Positions 8,926 to 16,862 of a DNA stretch of 64,000 nucleotides are shown one piece after another. Numbering within the stretch: position 1 is the first letter of the stretch; the number at the start of each line of letters is the position of its first letter. Both the position numbers and the translations under genes were made by a program. The DNA is from Tabrizicola_A aquatica (GTDB lineage Bacteria > Pseudomonadota > Alphaproteobacteria > Rhodobacterales > Rhodobacteraceae). Location of the stretch: assembly GCA_965194375.1 (NCBI GenBank), contig CBDAEL010000005.1; one strand, 5' to 3'. The notes beneath the pieces are model-generated. The model was not told the origin of the DNA. It worked only from the letters and a program-made list of their open reading frames with translations, and made no database searches.

Positions 8926-8990
8926 GGGGAGTATTTAAGACCAAGATGAAAGGGGCGGCGGTTTCATCTTGGCCCAAATACTCCCGCCGG
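8926..8990. repeat. Inverted pair of the GAGTATTT..AAGATGAAA intergenic element between edd and eda
   Basis: One arm (8926-8951) reads GGGAGTATTTAAGACCAAG then ATGAAA; after a 10-base G/C loop, the other arm (8962-8985) is its near-exact reverse complement. The transcript would fold into a hairpin with a stem of about 24 bp. Single copies of the same core lie at about 34033, 35621, 43480, 50460, 54485 and 59121. Placed between edd and eda, the structure could protect edd mRNA or attenuate eda. Confidence 0.8.
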
Positions 8991-9027
8991 AGGCGAAGGT
9001 CGGGCAGATGCGGTGCGTGGGGCAGGT

Positions 9028-10830
9028 TCACACCACCACCGCCGCGCCGGTTTCAGCGGTGCCGACGTTGCGGCGGAAGGGTTCGAACAATTCCCGACCG
9101 ATGCCAAAGCCATTGGCCGACAGGTCAGGTTGGGCGGGCACACGTGTTGAGAGGTCGGCCTTGACCTCCAGCGTCCCCACCACGGCGTCGAGCCTGATGA
9201 GATCGCCATCTTGCAACTTTGCCAAGGGGCCGCCGCAAGCCGCCTCGGGCGAGACGTGAATGGCGGCGGGCACTTTGCCCGATGCCCCTGACATCCGCCC
9301 ATCGGTGACCAGCGCCATTTTCAAACCGCGATCTTGCAGAACCGTCAAAAGCGGTGTCAGCGTGTGCAACTCGGGCATGCCATTGGCCTGAGGGCCTTGA
9401 AAGCGCACCACGACCACGGTGTCCGTGGTGAATTCCCCCGCCTTGAACGCCGCCTTGACCGCATCTTGATCGTGGAAAATCCGCGCAGGGGCCTCGATCA
9501 CATGGCGTTCCGGGGCAACGGCGGAGACCTTGATCACCCCGCGCCCCAGATTGCCCGACAGCTGCCGCAAGCCACCCGTGGGCTGGAACGGATCGACGGC
9601 TGGCCGCACAATCTTGTCGTTCAGGCTCGCGCTTGGCCCTGCCGACCAGACCAGACGGCCCGCGTCAAGTTTTGGTTCTTGGCGGTAGGCCTCAAGCCCG
9701 TCGCCCGCCACGGTCTTGGCATCGGGGTGCAAGAGCCCGGCGTCCAGAAGCTCTCCGATCAGGAATTGCAGACCTCCGGCGGCGTGGAAGTGGTTCACAT
9801 CGGCCAGACCATTCGGGTAGACCTTGGCCATCAAGGGCACCGCGGCTGACAGATCGTCAAAATCAGCCAAGTCCAAAACCACGCCTGCCGCCCGCGCCAT
9901 CGCGGGCAGGTGCAGGACAAGGTTGGTGGACCCGCCCGTCGCCATCAGCCCGACGATGCCGTTGACAAAGGCGCGTTCGTCCAAGATCTCGCCCGCCGGG
10001 CGATAGTCATTGCCCAGCGCGCTGATGTCGGCCGCGCGGCGCACCGCCTGCACTGTCAGCGCCTCACGCAAGGGGGTGCCGGGGTTGACAAACGAAGCAC
10101 CCGGCAGGTGCAGCCCCATCACCTCCATCAGCATTTGGTTGGTGTTGGCGGTGCCGTAAAAGGTGCAGGTGCCCGGCCCGTGATAGCTTGCCATTTCCGC
10201 CGCCATCAGCTCTTGGCGCGTCGCCTTGCCCTCGGCGTAAAGGTTGCGCACGCGCGCCTTCTCGTCATTTGGCAGACCAGACATCATCGGCCCCGCCGGC
10301 ACAAAGATCGCAGGGATATGGCCAAAGGTTGCCGCCGCCATCACAAGGCCGGGCACAATCTTGTCGCAGACACCAAGGTAGAGGCTGGAGTCAAAGGTGT
10401 TGTGGCTCATCGCCACGCCCGCCGCCAAGGCGATTACATCGCGCGAAAAGAGCGACAGCTCCATTCCCGGCTGGCCTTGGGTCACCCCGTCGCACATCGC
10501 CGGAACCCCACCCGCCACCTGCGCCGTGGCCCCCACCTCGCGCGCGGCGGCGCGGATCAGTTTGGGGTAATCTTCAAACGGCTGATGGGCCGAGAGCATG
10601 TCATTATAGGCGGTGACGATGCCGATATTGGGCGCGCGCCCTGCGGCAAGCTCGGTCTTTTGCGCCCCCATGGCCGCATAGGCATGGGCCTGATTGCCAC
10701 AGGCCAGATGCCCACGCGCAGGTCCTGCGCGCCCCGCAGTTGCGATCCGCGCAAGGTAAGCGCTGCGTGTCGCCTCGGATCGGGCGCGAATGCGGTCAGT
10801 GACCCGGGCGATGGTCGGATGAAGCGTCAT
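9028..10830 (-). CDS. edd: Phosphogluconate dehydratase
   Basis: The 600-residue protein is the iron-sulphur dehydratase of the IlvD/Edd family that converts 6-phosphogluconate to 2-keto-3-deoxy-6-phosphogluconate. Cluster-binding cysteines lie in VPAMCDGVTQGQPGM and GVCDKIVPG, with a further conserved block TCTFYGTANTNQM; the C-terminal VTDGRMSGASGKVPAAIH motif is characteristic of the family. The length equals that of typical Edd, longer than IlvD. The first gene of the edd-eda unit, it has a perfect LacI-family palindrome about 70 bp upstream of the start, so induction by a sugar-phosphate or gluconate signal is likely. Confidence 0.96.
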   Translation of the reverse strand: MTLHPTIARVTDRIRARSEATRSAYLARIATAGRAGPARGHLACGNQAHAYAAMGAQKTELAAGRAPNIGIVTAYNDMLSAHQPFEDYPKLIRAAAREVGATAQVAGGVPAMCDGVTQGQPGMELSLFSRDVIALAAGVAMSHNTFDSSLYLGVCDKIVPGLVMAAATFGHIPAIFVPAGPMMSGLPNDEKARVRNLYAEGKATRQELMAAEMASYHGPGTCTFYGTANTNQMLMEVMGLHLPGASFVNPGTPLREALTVQAVRRAADISALGNDYRPAGEILDERAFVNGIVGLMATGGSTNLVLHLPAMARAAGVVLDLADFDDLSAAVPLMAKVYPNGLADVNHFHAAGGLQFLIGELLDAGLLHPDAKTVAGDGLEAYRQEPKLDAGRLVWSAGPSASLNDKIVRPAVDPFQPTGGLRQLSGNLGRGVIKVSAVAPERHVIEAPARIFHDQDAVKAAFKAGEFTTDTVVVVRFQGPQANGMPELHTLTPLLTVLQDRGLKMALVTDGRMSGASGKVPAAIHVSPEAACGGPLAKLQDGDLIRLDAVVGTLEVKADLSTRVPAQPDLSANGFGIGRELFEPFRRNVGTAETGAAVVV

Positions 10831-11135
10831 GGCTCCTCGCTGAATGTGGCGGGCCCGCGCAGGTGCTGGGCTGATTTGGGCCGTTGCTTAGCACAATATG
10901 TTAGCGCTAACAAGTGCGGCGCCGAATTGGTTAAGCCAAGACCCAACCTTAAGCATGGAGCAGCATGGCAAAGCGGACCACGCCCCGCAAGGGGCCGGGT
11001 GGCCCGCATGCGCGAAACCGACACGGCCCGACCGGTAAATTCCCTGAAATCGACCGACGCCGGGCGCAAAGCGGCCATATTTACCCGGCATTCAGCAAGA
11101 TAACCGTTTTGGGATGATCTTGTGAGGATAGGCCC
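10831..11135. other. 305-bp divergent intergenic region between edd and the DUF6778-like gene
   Basis: No gene is visible. The edd side holds the TGTTAGCGCTAACA palindrome. The other side ends with GAGGATAGGCCC as ribosome site for the lipoprotein gene. Confidence 0.6.
10899..10912. promoter_or_regulatory. LacI/GntR-type operator upstream of edd
   Basis: A perfect 14-bp palindrome TGTTAGCGCTAACA lies 69-82 bp upstream of the edd start. The central CG with flanking TTAG/CTAA is the classic half-site pattern of LacI-family sugar regulators. No LacI-family gene is in the window. Confidence 0.65.
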
Positions 11136-11846
11136 ATGATCTCGATGCGTTCTTTTGCTCTGCTCTGTGCTGCCCTGTCGCTTTCGGCCTGCGTCTCGGC
11201 CACCGCACCAGCCAGCCGCGCGGCGATGCCTGCTGGCGACCTTGCCGCCGCCAATTCGCAATCCACGGGCCAGATCGACACTTTGATCGACAGCTCAACC
11301 GTCGCTCTCGTCGTTCGCGGGCCGGGGGCATCCTATGACATCGAAGCGATTCGCATCCTTGTGCCACCCAGCCTGACGGTGTCTGAGGCCAACACCTTCA
11401 AACCGCGCGCCGATATCGTTTGGCGTGGGGATGTGCTGGGTGACCGGCATGCCCAAGTGACCGCGATCTTCCAAGAGGCGATGACGCTGGGCACGGCCTC
11501 GGTGCAAACGGGTCGCAAGGCTGATCTTGAGATTGAGGTTACCCGCTTTCACGCGCTGACCGAAAAGACCCGCTACACCTTTGGCGGCATGCACGAGATG
11601 CGCTTTGTCCTGACCCTGCGCGACAGTGCCACTGGTCAGGTTCTCGATGGCCCCCGCGAAATCGTGGCTGATATCAAGGCTTCTGGCGGTGCGGCGGCCA
11701 TTGCCGAAGAGCAGGCTGGTCGGACCCAGCGCGTGGTGACGGTGGAACGGTTGGCGCAGGTGATCCGCCAAGAACTCTCGGCCCCGCAGCGCAATGAGAT
11801 GATTATCTCCCGCCTGCAAACCGCCCCGGCCCCCTTGGCTGACTGA
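11136..11846 (+). CDS. DUF6778-like lipoprotein
   Basis: The 236-residue protein starts with a lipoprotein signal peptide: a hydrophobic run FALLCAALSLSAC, where the cysteine would be lipidated. The rest is a mixed alpha/beta domain without membrane segments (IRILVPPSLTVSEANTFKPR, VTRFHALTEKTRYTFGGMH). The sequence resembles the DUF6778 family found in Rhodobacterales, with no known function. The expected location is the periplasmic face of the inner or outer membrane. An in-frame ATG three codons later could also be the start. It is followed after 53 bp by the RlmI-type gene. Confidence 0.75.
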   Translation: MISMRSFALLCAALSLSACVSATAPASRAAMPAGDLAAANSQSTGQIDTLIDSSTVALVVRGPGASYDIEAIRILVPPSLTVSEANTFKPRADIVWRGDVLGDRHAQVTAIFQEAMTLGTASVQTGRKADLEIEVTRFHALTEKTRYTFGGMHEMRFVLTLRDSATGQVLDGPREIVADIKASGGAAAIAEEQAGRTQRVVTVERLAQVIRQELSAPQRNEMIISRLQTAPAPLAD

Positions 11847-11850
11847 CGCG

Positions 11851-11868
11851 GCCGACTAAGCGGCTTTT
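11851..11868 (+). terminator. Weak candidate terminator after the lipoprotein gene
   Basis: GCCG, six bases, CGGC, then TTTT. The stem is only four pairs, so it would be inefficient. Confidence 0.3.
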
Positions 11869-11899
11869 CGCAGCGCGGGAAACAGGTTAAGGGGGGGGC

Positions 11900-13129
11900 A
11901 TGATGACCTCTCCTTCCTCCGATGATGACCCCGCCCCGAAGGGCCGAGCAGTGGTTCGGCTGAAACCCAAAGCCGAAGCCCGCGCCATCCGCCACGGCTT
12001 TCCTTGGGTCTATGCTGATGAGCTGGTCACCGACCGGCGCACCCAAAGCCTTGCGCCCGGCGCGCTGGCGGTGCTGGAAGATGGGGAACGCAGGCCCTTG
12101 GGCCTTGTTACCGTCAACACCAAATCCAAGATCATTGCCCGGATGCTGGATCGCGACCCCGAGGCGGAGATTGACCAGAGCTGGTTCGAAACCCGTCTGG
12201 TCCGCGCACTTGCGCTGCGGGCGCGGCTGTTCGATGCGCCGTTTTACCGGCTGATCCATGCCGAGGCTGACGGGCTGCCCGGCGTGGTCATTGATCGCTT
12301 TGGCGATACCGCGGTGATCCAGCCGAATGCGGCTTGGGCCGAGGCGCATCTGTCGGCGCTGGTCGCCGCGCTGCAAACGGTGACGGGTGTCACCCGTGTG
12401 GTCAAGAACGGCACGGGCCGTGCGCGAGGCTTGGAAGGTCTGGCTGAGGAGACGGCACTTCTTGCAGGCCAGATCGATGCGCCGATCCCGGTGCCGATGA
12501 ACGGGGCCACCTATATGGCTGATGTCATGGGCGGCCAGAAAACGGGTCTCTTTTATGACCAACGGCCGAACCATGCCTTTGCCGCCCGCCTTGCCCGCGA
12601 CGCGGCGGTTCTGGATGTGTTTTCCCATGTCGGCGGCTTTGCTTTGGCCGCTTTGGCCGGAGGCGCGGCCAGCGCGCTGGCCGTCGACGCCTCGGCCGCC
12701 GCTTTGACGCTGGCGGGGCAGGGGGCGGAAGCCTCGGGCTTTGCTGACCGCTTTACCACCCGCCAAGGCGATGCCTTTGACGTGCTGGAGGCTTTGGGGG
12801 CCGAAGGCGCGCGCTTTGATCTGGTGATTTGCGATCCGCCTGCCTTTGCGCCCGCAAAACCCGCGCTGGAGGCGGGTTTGCGCGCCTATGAACGCATTGC
12901 GCGGCTGGCAGCCCCCCTTGTGGCGCCCGGCGGCTATTTGGTCTTGTGCTCGTGCAGCCATGCCGCTGATCTTGCGTCCTTCCGCAACGCCTCGGCCCGC
13001 GGCATTGGCCGTGGCGGGCGGCGCGGGCAGATCATCCACACCGGCTTTGCGGGGCCCGATCACCCGATCCTGCCGCAGCTGGCGGAAAGCGGCTATCTCA
13101 AGTCGCTGGTCTTCCATCTGGATGGCTGA
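11900..13129 (+). CDS. RlmI-like 23S rRNA cytosine-C5 methyltransferase
   Basis: The 409-residue protein combines an N-terminal PUA domain (VVRLKPKAEARAIRHGFPWV) with a Rossmann-type SAM-dependent methyltransferase domain. Conserved motifs are KTGLFYDQRPNH, the SAM site VLDVFSHVGGFALAALAGGA and the catalytic DLVICDPPAFAPAK, with a further cysteine pair in VLCSCSHA. This is the architecture of RlmI, which makes m5C1962 in 23S rRNA. It acts on ribosomes in the cytoplasm. The ribosome site AGGTTAAGGGGGGGGC runs up to the ATG. The PIN gene follows 75 bp downstream on the same strand. Confidence 0.87.
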   Translation: MMTSPSSDDDPAPKGRAVVRLKPKAEARAIRHGFPWVYADELVTDRRTQSLAPGALAVLEDGERRPLGLVTVNTKSKIIARMLDRDPEAEIDQSWFETRLVRALALRARLFDAPFYRLIHAEADGLPGVVIDRFGDTAVIQPNAAWAEAHLSALVAALQTVTGVTRVVKNGTGRARGLEGLAEETALLAGQIDAPIPVPMNGATYMADVMGGQKTGLFYDQRPNHAFAARLARDAAVLDVFSHVGGFALAALAGGAASALAVDASAAALTLAGQGAEASGFADRFTTRQGDAFDVLEALGAEGARFDLVICDPPAFAPAKPALEAGLRAYERIARLAAPLVAPGGYLVLCSCSHAADLASFRNASARGIGRGGRRGQIIHTGFAGPDHPILPQLAESGYLKSLVFHLDG

Positions 13130-13204
13130 TCCCCGTCTCCTCGTCCGACTGCGTCGGCTCGTCGGCAGCCCCGACGAGACGCGCCAGCGTCCGAGGAGGG
13201 AAAT

Positions 13205-13759
13205 GTGAAGGCCGTTCTCGACGCCTGTGTGCTGTTTCCCACCGTGTTGCGGGAAATCCTGCTGGGTGTCGCCGCGCGCGGGCTTTATCAGCCGGTCTGG
13301 TCTGACCGCATTTTGCGGGAATGGGTGCGCGCCACTGCCAAGCTGGGCCCCGAGGCCGCGATGGAGGCCGAAGCGCAGGCCACGCTGGCTCGCCTTGCCT
13401 TTCCGTCCGCGATGCAGCGCGAGCAGCCCAATATCGAGGCCCGGCTTTACCTGCCCGATCCCAATGATATCCATGTGCTGGCCGTGGCGATTTCGGCCCA
13501 TGCCGATGCCATCATCACCTTCAACGCGGCAGATTTCCCAAGGCCGGTTCTGGCCGACGAAGGGCTGGTCCGGCTCGATCCTGACCAGCTTTTGTGCCAG
13601 ATTCACGCCCATCACCCCAGCGAGGTGGCGCAGGTGGTGACAAATGTCCATGCCACGGCCGAGCAGATGCTGGGCGAGGTGATCCCCCTGAAATCCTTGA
13701 TTAAACGCGCGCAGTTGCGCCGGTTGTGCAAGGCCTTGGAGCTGCCGCCTGACGCCTAG
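13205..13759 (+). CDS. PIN domain protein (RSP_2648 type)
   Basis: The 184-residue protein has a PIN nuclease fold: acidic residues at D6 (MKAVLDACVLFP), E39 (SDRILREW), D88 (LPDPNDIHVLAVA) and D101/D110 (ADAIITFNAADFP) occupy the expected metal-binding positions. About 55 extra C-terminal residues follow the PIN core. It matches the Rhodobacterales RSP_2648-type family rather than VapC. No small antitoxin gene precedes it; the upstream neighbour is the rRNA methyltransferase. A role in RNA processing is plausible but unproven. It converges on the M48 gene, with only 11 bp between stops. Confidence 0.85.
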   Translation: MKAVLDACVLFPTVLREILLGVAARGLYQPVWSDRILREWVRATAKLGPEAAMEAEAQATLARLAFPSAMQREQPNIEARLYLPDPNDIHVLAVAISAHADAIITFNAADFPRPVLADEGLVRLDPDQLLCQIHAHHPSEVAQVVTNVHATAEQMLGEVIPLKSLIKRAQLRRLCKALELPPDA

Positions 13760-13770
13760 ACAAGCGCGCC

Positions 13771-14466
13771 TTACCCCGAAACCGTCCCCCAGCGCGCCTC
13801 ATTCGCCTCAATCGCGGCGATGCGCTCGGGCGCATGGGGGTGGCTGCGCAGCCAGACCGGAATCCCAGCCCCGCGCGCGCCAGTCAGCGCCTCAAGCTTC
13901 ACGAACAATGACTTTTGCGGCGCGGTGCTGATCCCGGCCTTGACCAAAAGCGCGCTGGCATAGGCATCCGCCTCAAACTCGTCGCGCCGCGACAGGCGGG
14001 CCATGAGGGCGGTGGAAATGAGATTGGCAACCCAGATGCCGATAAAGGGCAAAAACCGGTTCAAGAACGCCGAAAGGATCACGAAAACCGCATTCTGCCC
14101 GGTGAAATCAATCATCCGTCGCCGGATATGCCCCAGCGCCACATGGCCCAACTCATGCGCGATGACCGAGGCCAGCTCTTCGCTTGTCACCTCGCCCCGC
14201 GCCCGCGCGGCCAGAAACCCGCGCGTCAGGAAAATGCGCCCATCGGGTGCTGCCAGCCCGTTCACCGCGTCCATCTCGAACACATAGACCTTGATCGCCT
14301 CAAGATCCAAAGCCCGCGCCAGACGTTTGGCCAATGCGCTGATCTCGGCATCAACCAAGGGTTTGGATTGGGCATCCAACATGCGCTTGGTCTGCCAGAC
14401 CGAAAAGCGCAGCATCAAAAGGCCGTAGCCGATGGCAAGCAGGAGAGGGGCGAGTTTCAACAGCAT
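13771..14466 (-). CDS. M48 family metallopeptidase
   Basis: The 231-residue protein begins with a membrane-spanning segment (LLKLAPLLLAIGYGLLML) and carries the zinc-protease motif HELGH at residues 104-108 inside ASVIAHELGHVALGHIRR; the third ligand is probably the glutamate in RRDEFEADAYA. This is the M48 (HtpX/Ste24-like) pattern, usually acting on membrane or envelope proteins. The catalytic domain probably faces the cytoplasm or the periplasm; topology cannot be fixed here. It follows the DedA gene by 27 bp and may share its transcript. Confidence 0.9.
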   Translation of the reverse strand: MLLKLAPLLLAIGYGLLMLRFSVWQTKRMLDAQSKPLVDAEISALAKRLARALDLEAIKVYVFEMDAVNGLAAPDGRIFLTRGFLAARARGEVTSEELASVIAHELGHVALGHIRRRMIDFTGQNAVFVILSAFLNRFLPFIGIWVANLISTALMARLSRRDEFEADAYASALLVKAGISTAPQKSLFVKLEALTGARGAGIPVWLRSHPHAPERIAAIEANEARWGTVSG

Positions 14467-14493
14467 GTGGGGGAATATGGGGCGTCGGGGCGG

Positions 14494-15102
14494 TTAGGGA
14501 AAGGGGGCATCACGGGGCTGTCGCATGGCTGTGATCAGCCAGCCCCCCAGCCCAGCCGCGACTGCGCCTGCCGCCAAGAACCCAAGGATCGAACTTGCAA
14601 AGTCGCTGGCGGCCGTCAGATTGCCCGCAAAACCATAGCCGATGCTGGTGTAAAGCCCGACCCAGATCGCCTCGCCCGTGATCCCGGCCAGCGAAAAGCG
14701 CAGCCAGCCAAAACCGATCGCCCCTGTCGCAAGGTTGGCATAGGGTCCAAGCGGGCTGAATAGCCAGCGTGACAGGAACACCGCCAGCACCCCACGCCGC
14801 GTGACAAAGGCGGTGGCGCGGGCCAAGAGGGCGGCGCGCCGTTTGCCATGTGACAGCCGCGCCAGCATCGGCGCACCGCCCAGCTTTGCCGCCCAATATC
14901 CCAGTTGATCGCCCAGAACTGCCCCCAGCAGCGCAGCACCCAGCACCTGCCACAGGTCCAGATCCCCTGCCGCCGCAAAGCCCCCTGCCGTCAGCATCAC
15001 CAGCGACGCAGGCATGGGCAGCGCAAGGCAGGACAGGAAGGTGACCGCCGCCACCAGCCAGACGCCATGCGTTGGCACCGCCGCAAGGAGTGCGTCAATC
15101 AT
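14494..15102 (-). CDS. DedA family membrane protein
   Basis: About 202 residues with five to six hydrophobic segments. The DedA (SNARE-associated) hallmarks are visible: GDQLGYWAAKLGG, and FLSRWLFSPLGPYANLATGAIG with the conserved F/R-x-x-x-G-x-x-x-P motif. DedA proteins are inner-membrane transporters; some flip undecaprenyl phosphate or phospholipids, others affect membrane potential. I use the ATG at 15102 (MIDALLAAVP), which overlaps the upstream gene by eight bases; the longer frame encodes an arginine/proline-rich stretch with no family similarity. The overlap with the upstream gene indicates co-translation. Confidence 0.88.
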   Translation of the reverse strand: MIDALLAAVPTHGVWLVAAVTFLSCLALPMPASLVMLTAGGFAAAGDLDLWQVLGAALLGAVLGDQLGYWAAKLGGAPMLARLSHGKRRAALLARATAFVTRRGVLAVFLSRWLFSPLGPYANLATGAIGFGWLRFSLAGITGEAIWVGLYTSIGYGFAGNLTAASDFASSILGFLAAGAVAAGLGGWLITAMRQPRDAPFP

Positions 15103-15454
15103 CGCCGGTTGTCCGCTCGGCCGCCTCATCTGCTGCAAGCACGGCCAGCGCGGCTTCGACGCGCGCGATGATCTCGGCCAAGGCCACGCCCTCATCGGTA
15201 GCAATCTTGGCCAGCGTGCGCGGACCCTCACCCGCCGGGGGAAGGGCGGCCAAGGCAACCAGTTCTGTGGCCGAGACCTGCCAACTGCGCGCGATATAGC
15301 GCGGCGTCATCCAGCCCTGAACCTGTTGGTTCTGATGCGCTGCGGTCGACCAATAGACCACCTGCACACCAAAGCGGACGGCAAAGGCCAGCATGATCAC
15401 CACGGCCAGTACAAAGCCCGTGGTCAAAACCGGATGGCGGCGCCAGACCTTCAT
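15095..15454 (-). CDS. Small membrane protein between the VWA and DedA genes
   Basis: The 119-residue protein starts with a basic tip (MKVWRRH), has one membrane segment (about residues 10-34, TTGFVLAVVIMLAFAVRFGVQ), and continues with a polar domain containing WMTPRYIARSWQV and a helix-rich C-terminus. The region after the membrane segment is reminiscent of a helix-turn-helix (YIARSWQVSATELVALAAL), but this is only an impression. No family recognised. Its ATG overlaps the VWA stop as ATGA and its stop overlaps the DedA start, so it is the middle gene of a tightly coupled trio. Confidence 0.75.
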   Translation of the reverse strand: MKVWRRHPVLTTGFVLAVVIMLAFAVRFGVQVVYWSTAAHQNQQVQGWMTPRYIARSWQVSATELVALAALPPAGEGPRTLAKIATDEGVALAEIIARVEAALAVLAADEAAERTTGDD

Positions 15455-16632
15455 CGCAACTCTTTGATGCCGCGCGCGATGCCTTCCAGTGTCATCGGCA
15501 CCATGCGGTTTTGAAAGATGTCACCGATCAGTCGGATCGACTGGGTGTAGGACCAATGCGCCTCGGGCACCGGGTTGATCCACAGATGGTTTGGCCATTG
15601 CGTGCAGGCCCGGTTCAGCCAGACCTGACCAGCCTCGGGGTTCCAATGCTCATTGGCGCCACCGGGGTGGAGGATCTCATAAGGGCTCATGCTGGCATCG
15701 CCGACAAAGATGCATTTGTAATCCGCACCATAGGTGCGCAGCACCTCAGCGGTTAGGGTCTGCGCGTTCCAGCGCCGGGCGTTGTCGCGCCAGACCCCTT
15801 CATAGAGGCAGTTGTGGAAGTAGAACGGCACCAGATGCTTGAACTCGGACCGCGCGGCGCTGAAGAGTTCCTCCATGACCTTGATGTAAGGGTCCATGCT
15901 GCCGCCCACATCAAGAAACAAAAGCACCTTCACCGCATTGCGCCGCTCGGGCCGGGTTTGGACATCCAGCCAGCCATGCTCGGCGGTGGCGCGGATGGTG
16001 CCGTCCAGATCAAACTCCTCCGCCGCCCCGTCACGCGCCCATTTGCGCAAGCGGCGCAAAGCCACCTTGATATTGCGGGTGCCAAGCTCAACCGTGTCAT
16101 CGAGATTGCGAAACTCGCGCTTGTCCCAAACCTTGACCGCGCGCTGGTGGCGGCTTTGGTCTTGGCCGATCCGCACGCCTTCGGGATTGTAGCCATAGGC
16201 GCCAAAGGGGCTGGTGCCAGCGGTGCCGATCCACTTGCTGCCGCCCTGATGGCGGCCCTGCTGCTCGGCCAGCCGCTGCTTTAGCGTCTCCATCAACTTG
16301 TCAAAGCCGCCCAAAGCCGCGATCTGCGCTTTTTCTTCCGCCGTCAGGTGTTTTTCGGCCAGCTTTTCCAGCCAGTCCCCGGGCAGATCAATCGCCTCCA
16401 GCACCTCGGCGTCCGAGATGGCCTCAAGCCCCTTGAAGGCCTTGGCAAAGGCGCGGTCATAGCGGTCAAGGTGGCGTTCGTCCTTCACCATGGCGGTGCG
16501 GCCAAGGTAGTAGAACCCCTCGGGCTCATAGGTCACAAGCCCGGCCTGCAGACCTTCCAGAAAGGCCAGATATTCGCGCAACGACACCGGCACCCCTTCA
16601 TCGCGCAAGGCAAGGAAGAAGGGCAGAAACAT
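15451..16632 (-). CDS. CoxE-like VWA domain protein
   Basis: The 393-residue protein has an N-terminal helical domain (FLPFFLALRDEGVPVSLREY) and a C-terminal von Willebrand A domain whose metal-site motif is D241-V-G-G-S245, with further FVGDASMSPYEI and a conserved final RMVPMTLEGIARGIKEL. Replacement of the usual DxSxS by DxGGS occurs in this family. Such VWA proteins work with MoxR AAA+ ATPases as chaperones that insert metals or remodel complexes. A MoxR gene in the same direction lies 2.4 kb upstream (19033-19875), separated by a DUF2927 lipoprotein gene. The next gene downstream is coupled by ATGA. Confidence 0.9.
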   Translation of the reverse strand: MFLPFFLALRDEGVPVSLREYLAFLEGLQAGLVTYEPEGFYYLGRTAMVKDERHLDRYDRAFAKAFKGLEAISDAEVLEAIDLPGDWLEKLAEKHLTAEEKAQIAALGGFDKLMETLKQRLAEQQGRHQGGSKWIGTAGTSPFGAYGYNPEGVRIGQDQSRHQRAVKVWDKREFRNLDDTVELGTRNIKVALRRLRKWARDGAAEEFDLDGTIRATAEHGWLDVQTRPERRNAVKVLLFLDVGGSMDPYIKVMEELFSAARSEFKHLVPFYFHNCLYEGVWRDNARRWNAQTLTAEVLRTYGADYKCIFVGDASMSPYEILHPGGANEHWNPEAGQVWLNRACTQWPNHLWINPVPEAHWSYTQSIRLIGDIFQNRMVPMTLEGIARGIKELR

Positions 16633-16636
16633 CGCG

Positions 16637-16816
16637 CTACTGCCCGGCGCGGTCGAAGTAGATGGTGACGAACAGCGCCAGAAGCATCAAGGGAATCGCA
16701 TGGGCGGCCCCGTATTGCGCCATGTCCAAACCTTTGCCGCCGCGCCGTTTGGCGCGCCAAGCCCCAAGGGCTGCGCCCACCACCAGCGCCACCAGCACCA
16801 AGACAGGAATATACAC
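16637..16816 (-). CDS. Tiny two-helix membrane protein
   Basis: Only 59 residues if started at the GTG at 16816, which has a GGAG ribosome site at good spacing. The product has two hydrophobic segments, one at the N-terminus (YIPVLVLVALVVGAALGAW) and one near the C-terminus (AHAIPLMLLALFVTIYF), joined by a short basic loop RAKRRGGKG. The stop is only four bases before the VWA gene start. The longer frame upstream encodes an Arg/Pro/Trp-rich stretch that runs back into the DUF2927 gene. No family known to me; a small membrane partner of the VWA protein is a guess. Confidence 0.6.
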   Translation of the reverse strand: MYIPVLVLVALVVGAALGAWRAKRRGGKGLDMAQYGAAHAIPLMLLALFVTIYFDRAGQ

Positions 16817-16862
16817 CGCTCCGACCCCTTTTTTCTTGCGGGGCCGAAGCGTTATCCGCCCC

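Noticed and set aside
11636..13651. A 671-codon minus-strand frame opposite the RlmI-like gene
   Set aside because: Composition (Arg/Gly/Gln/His-rich) and lack of any known domain mark it as antisense to the plus-strand methyltransferase and PIN genes.
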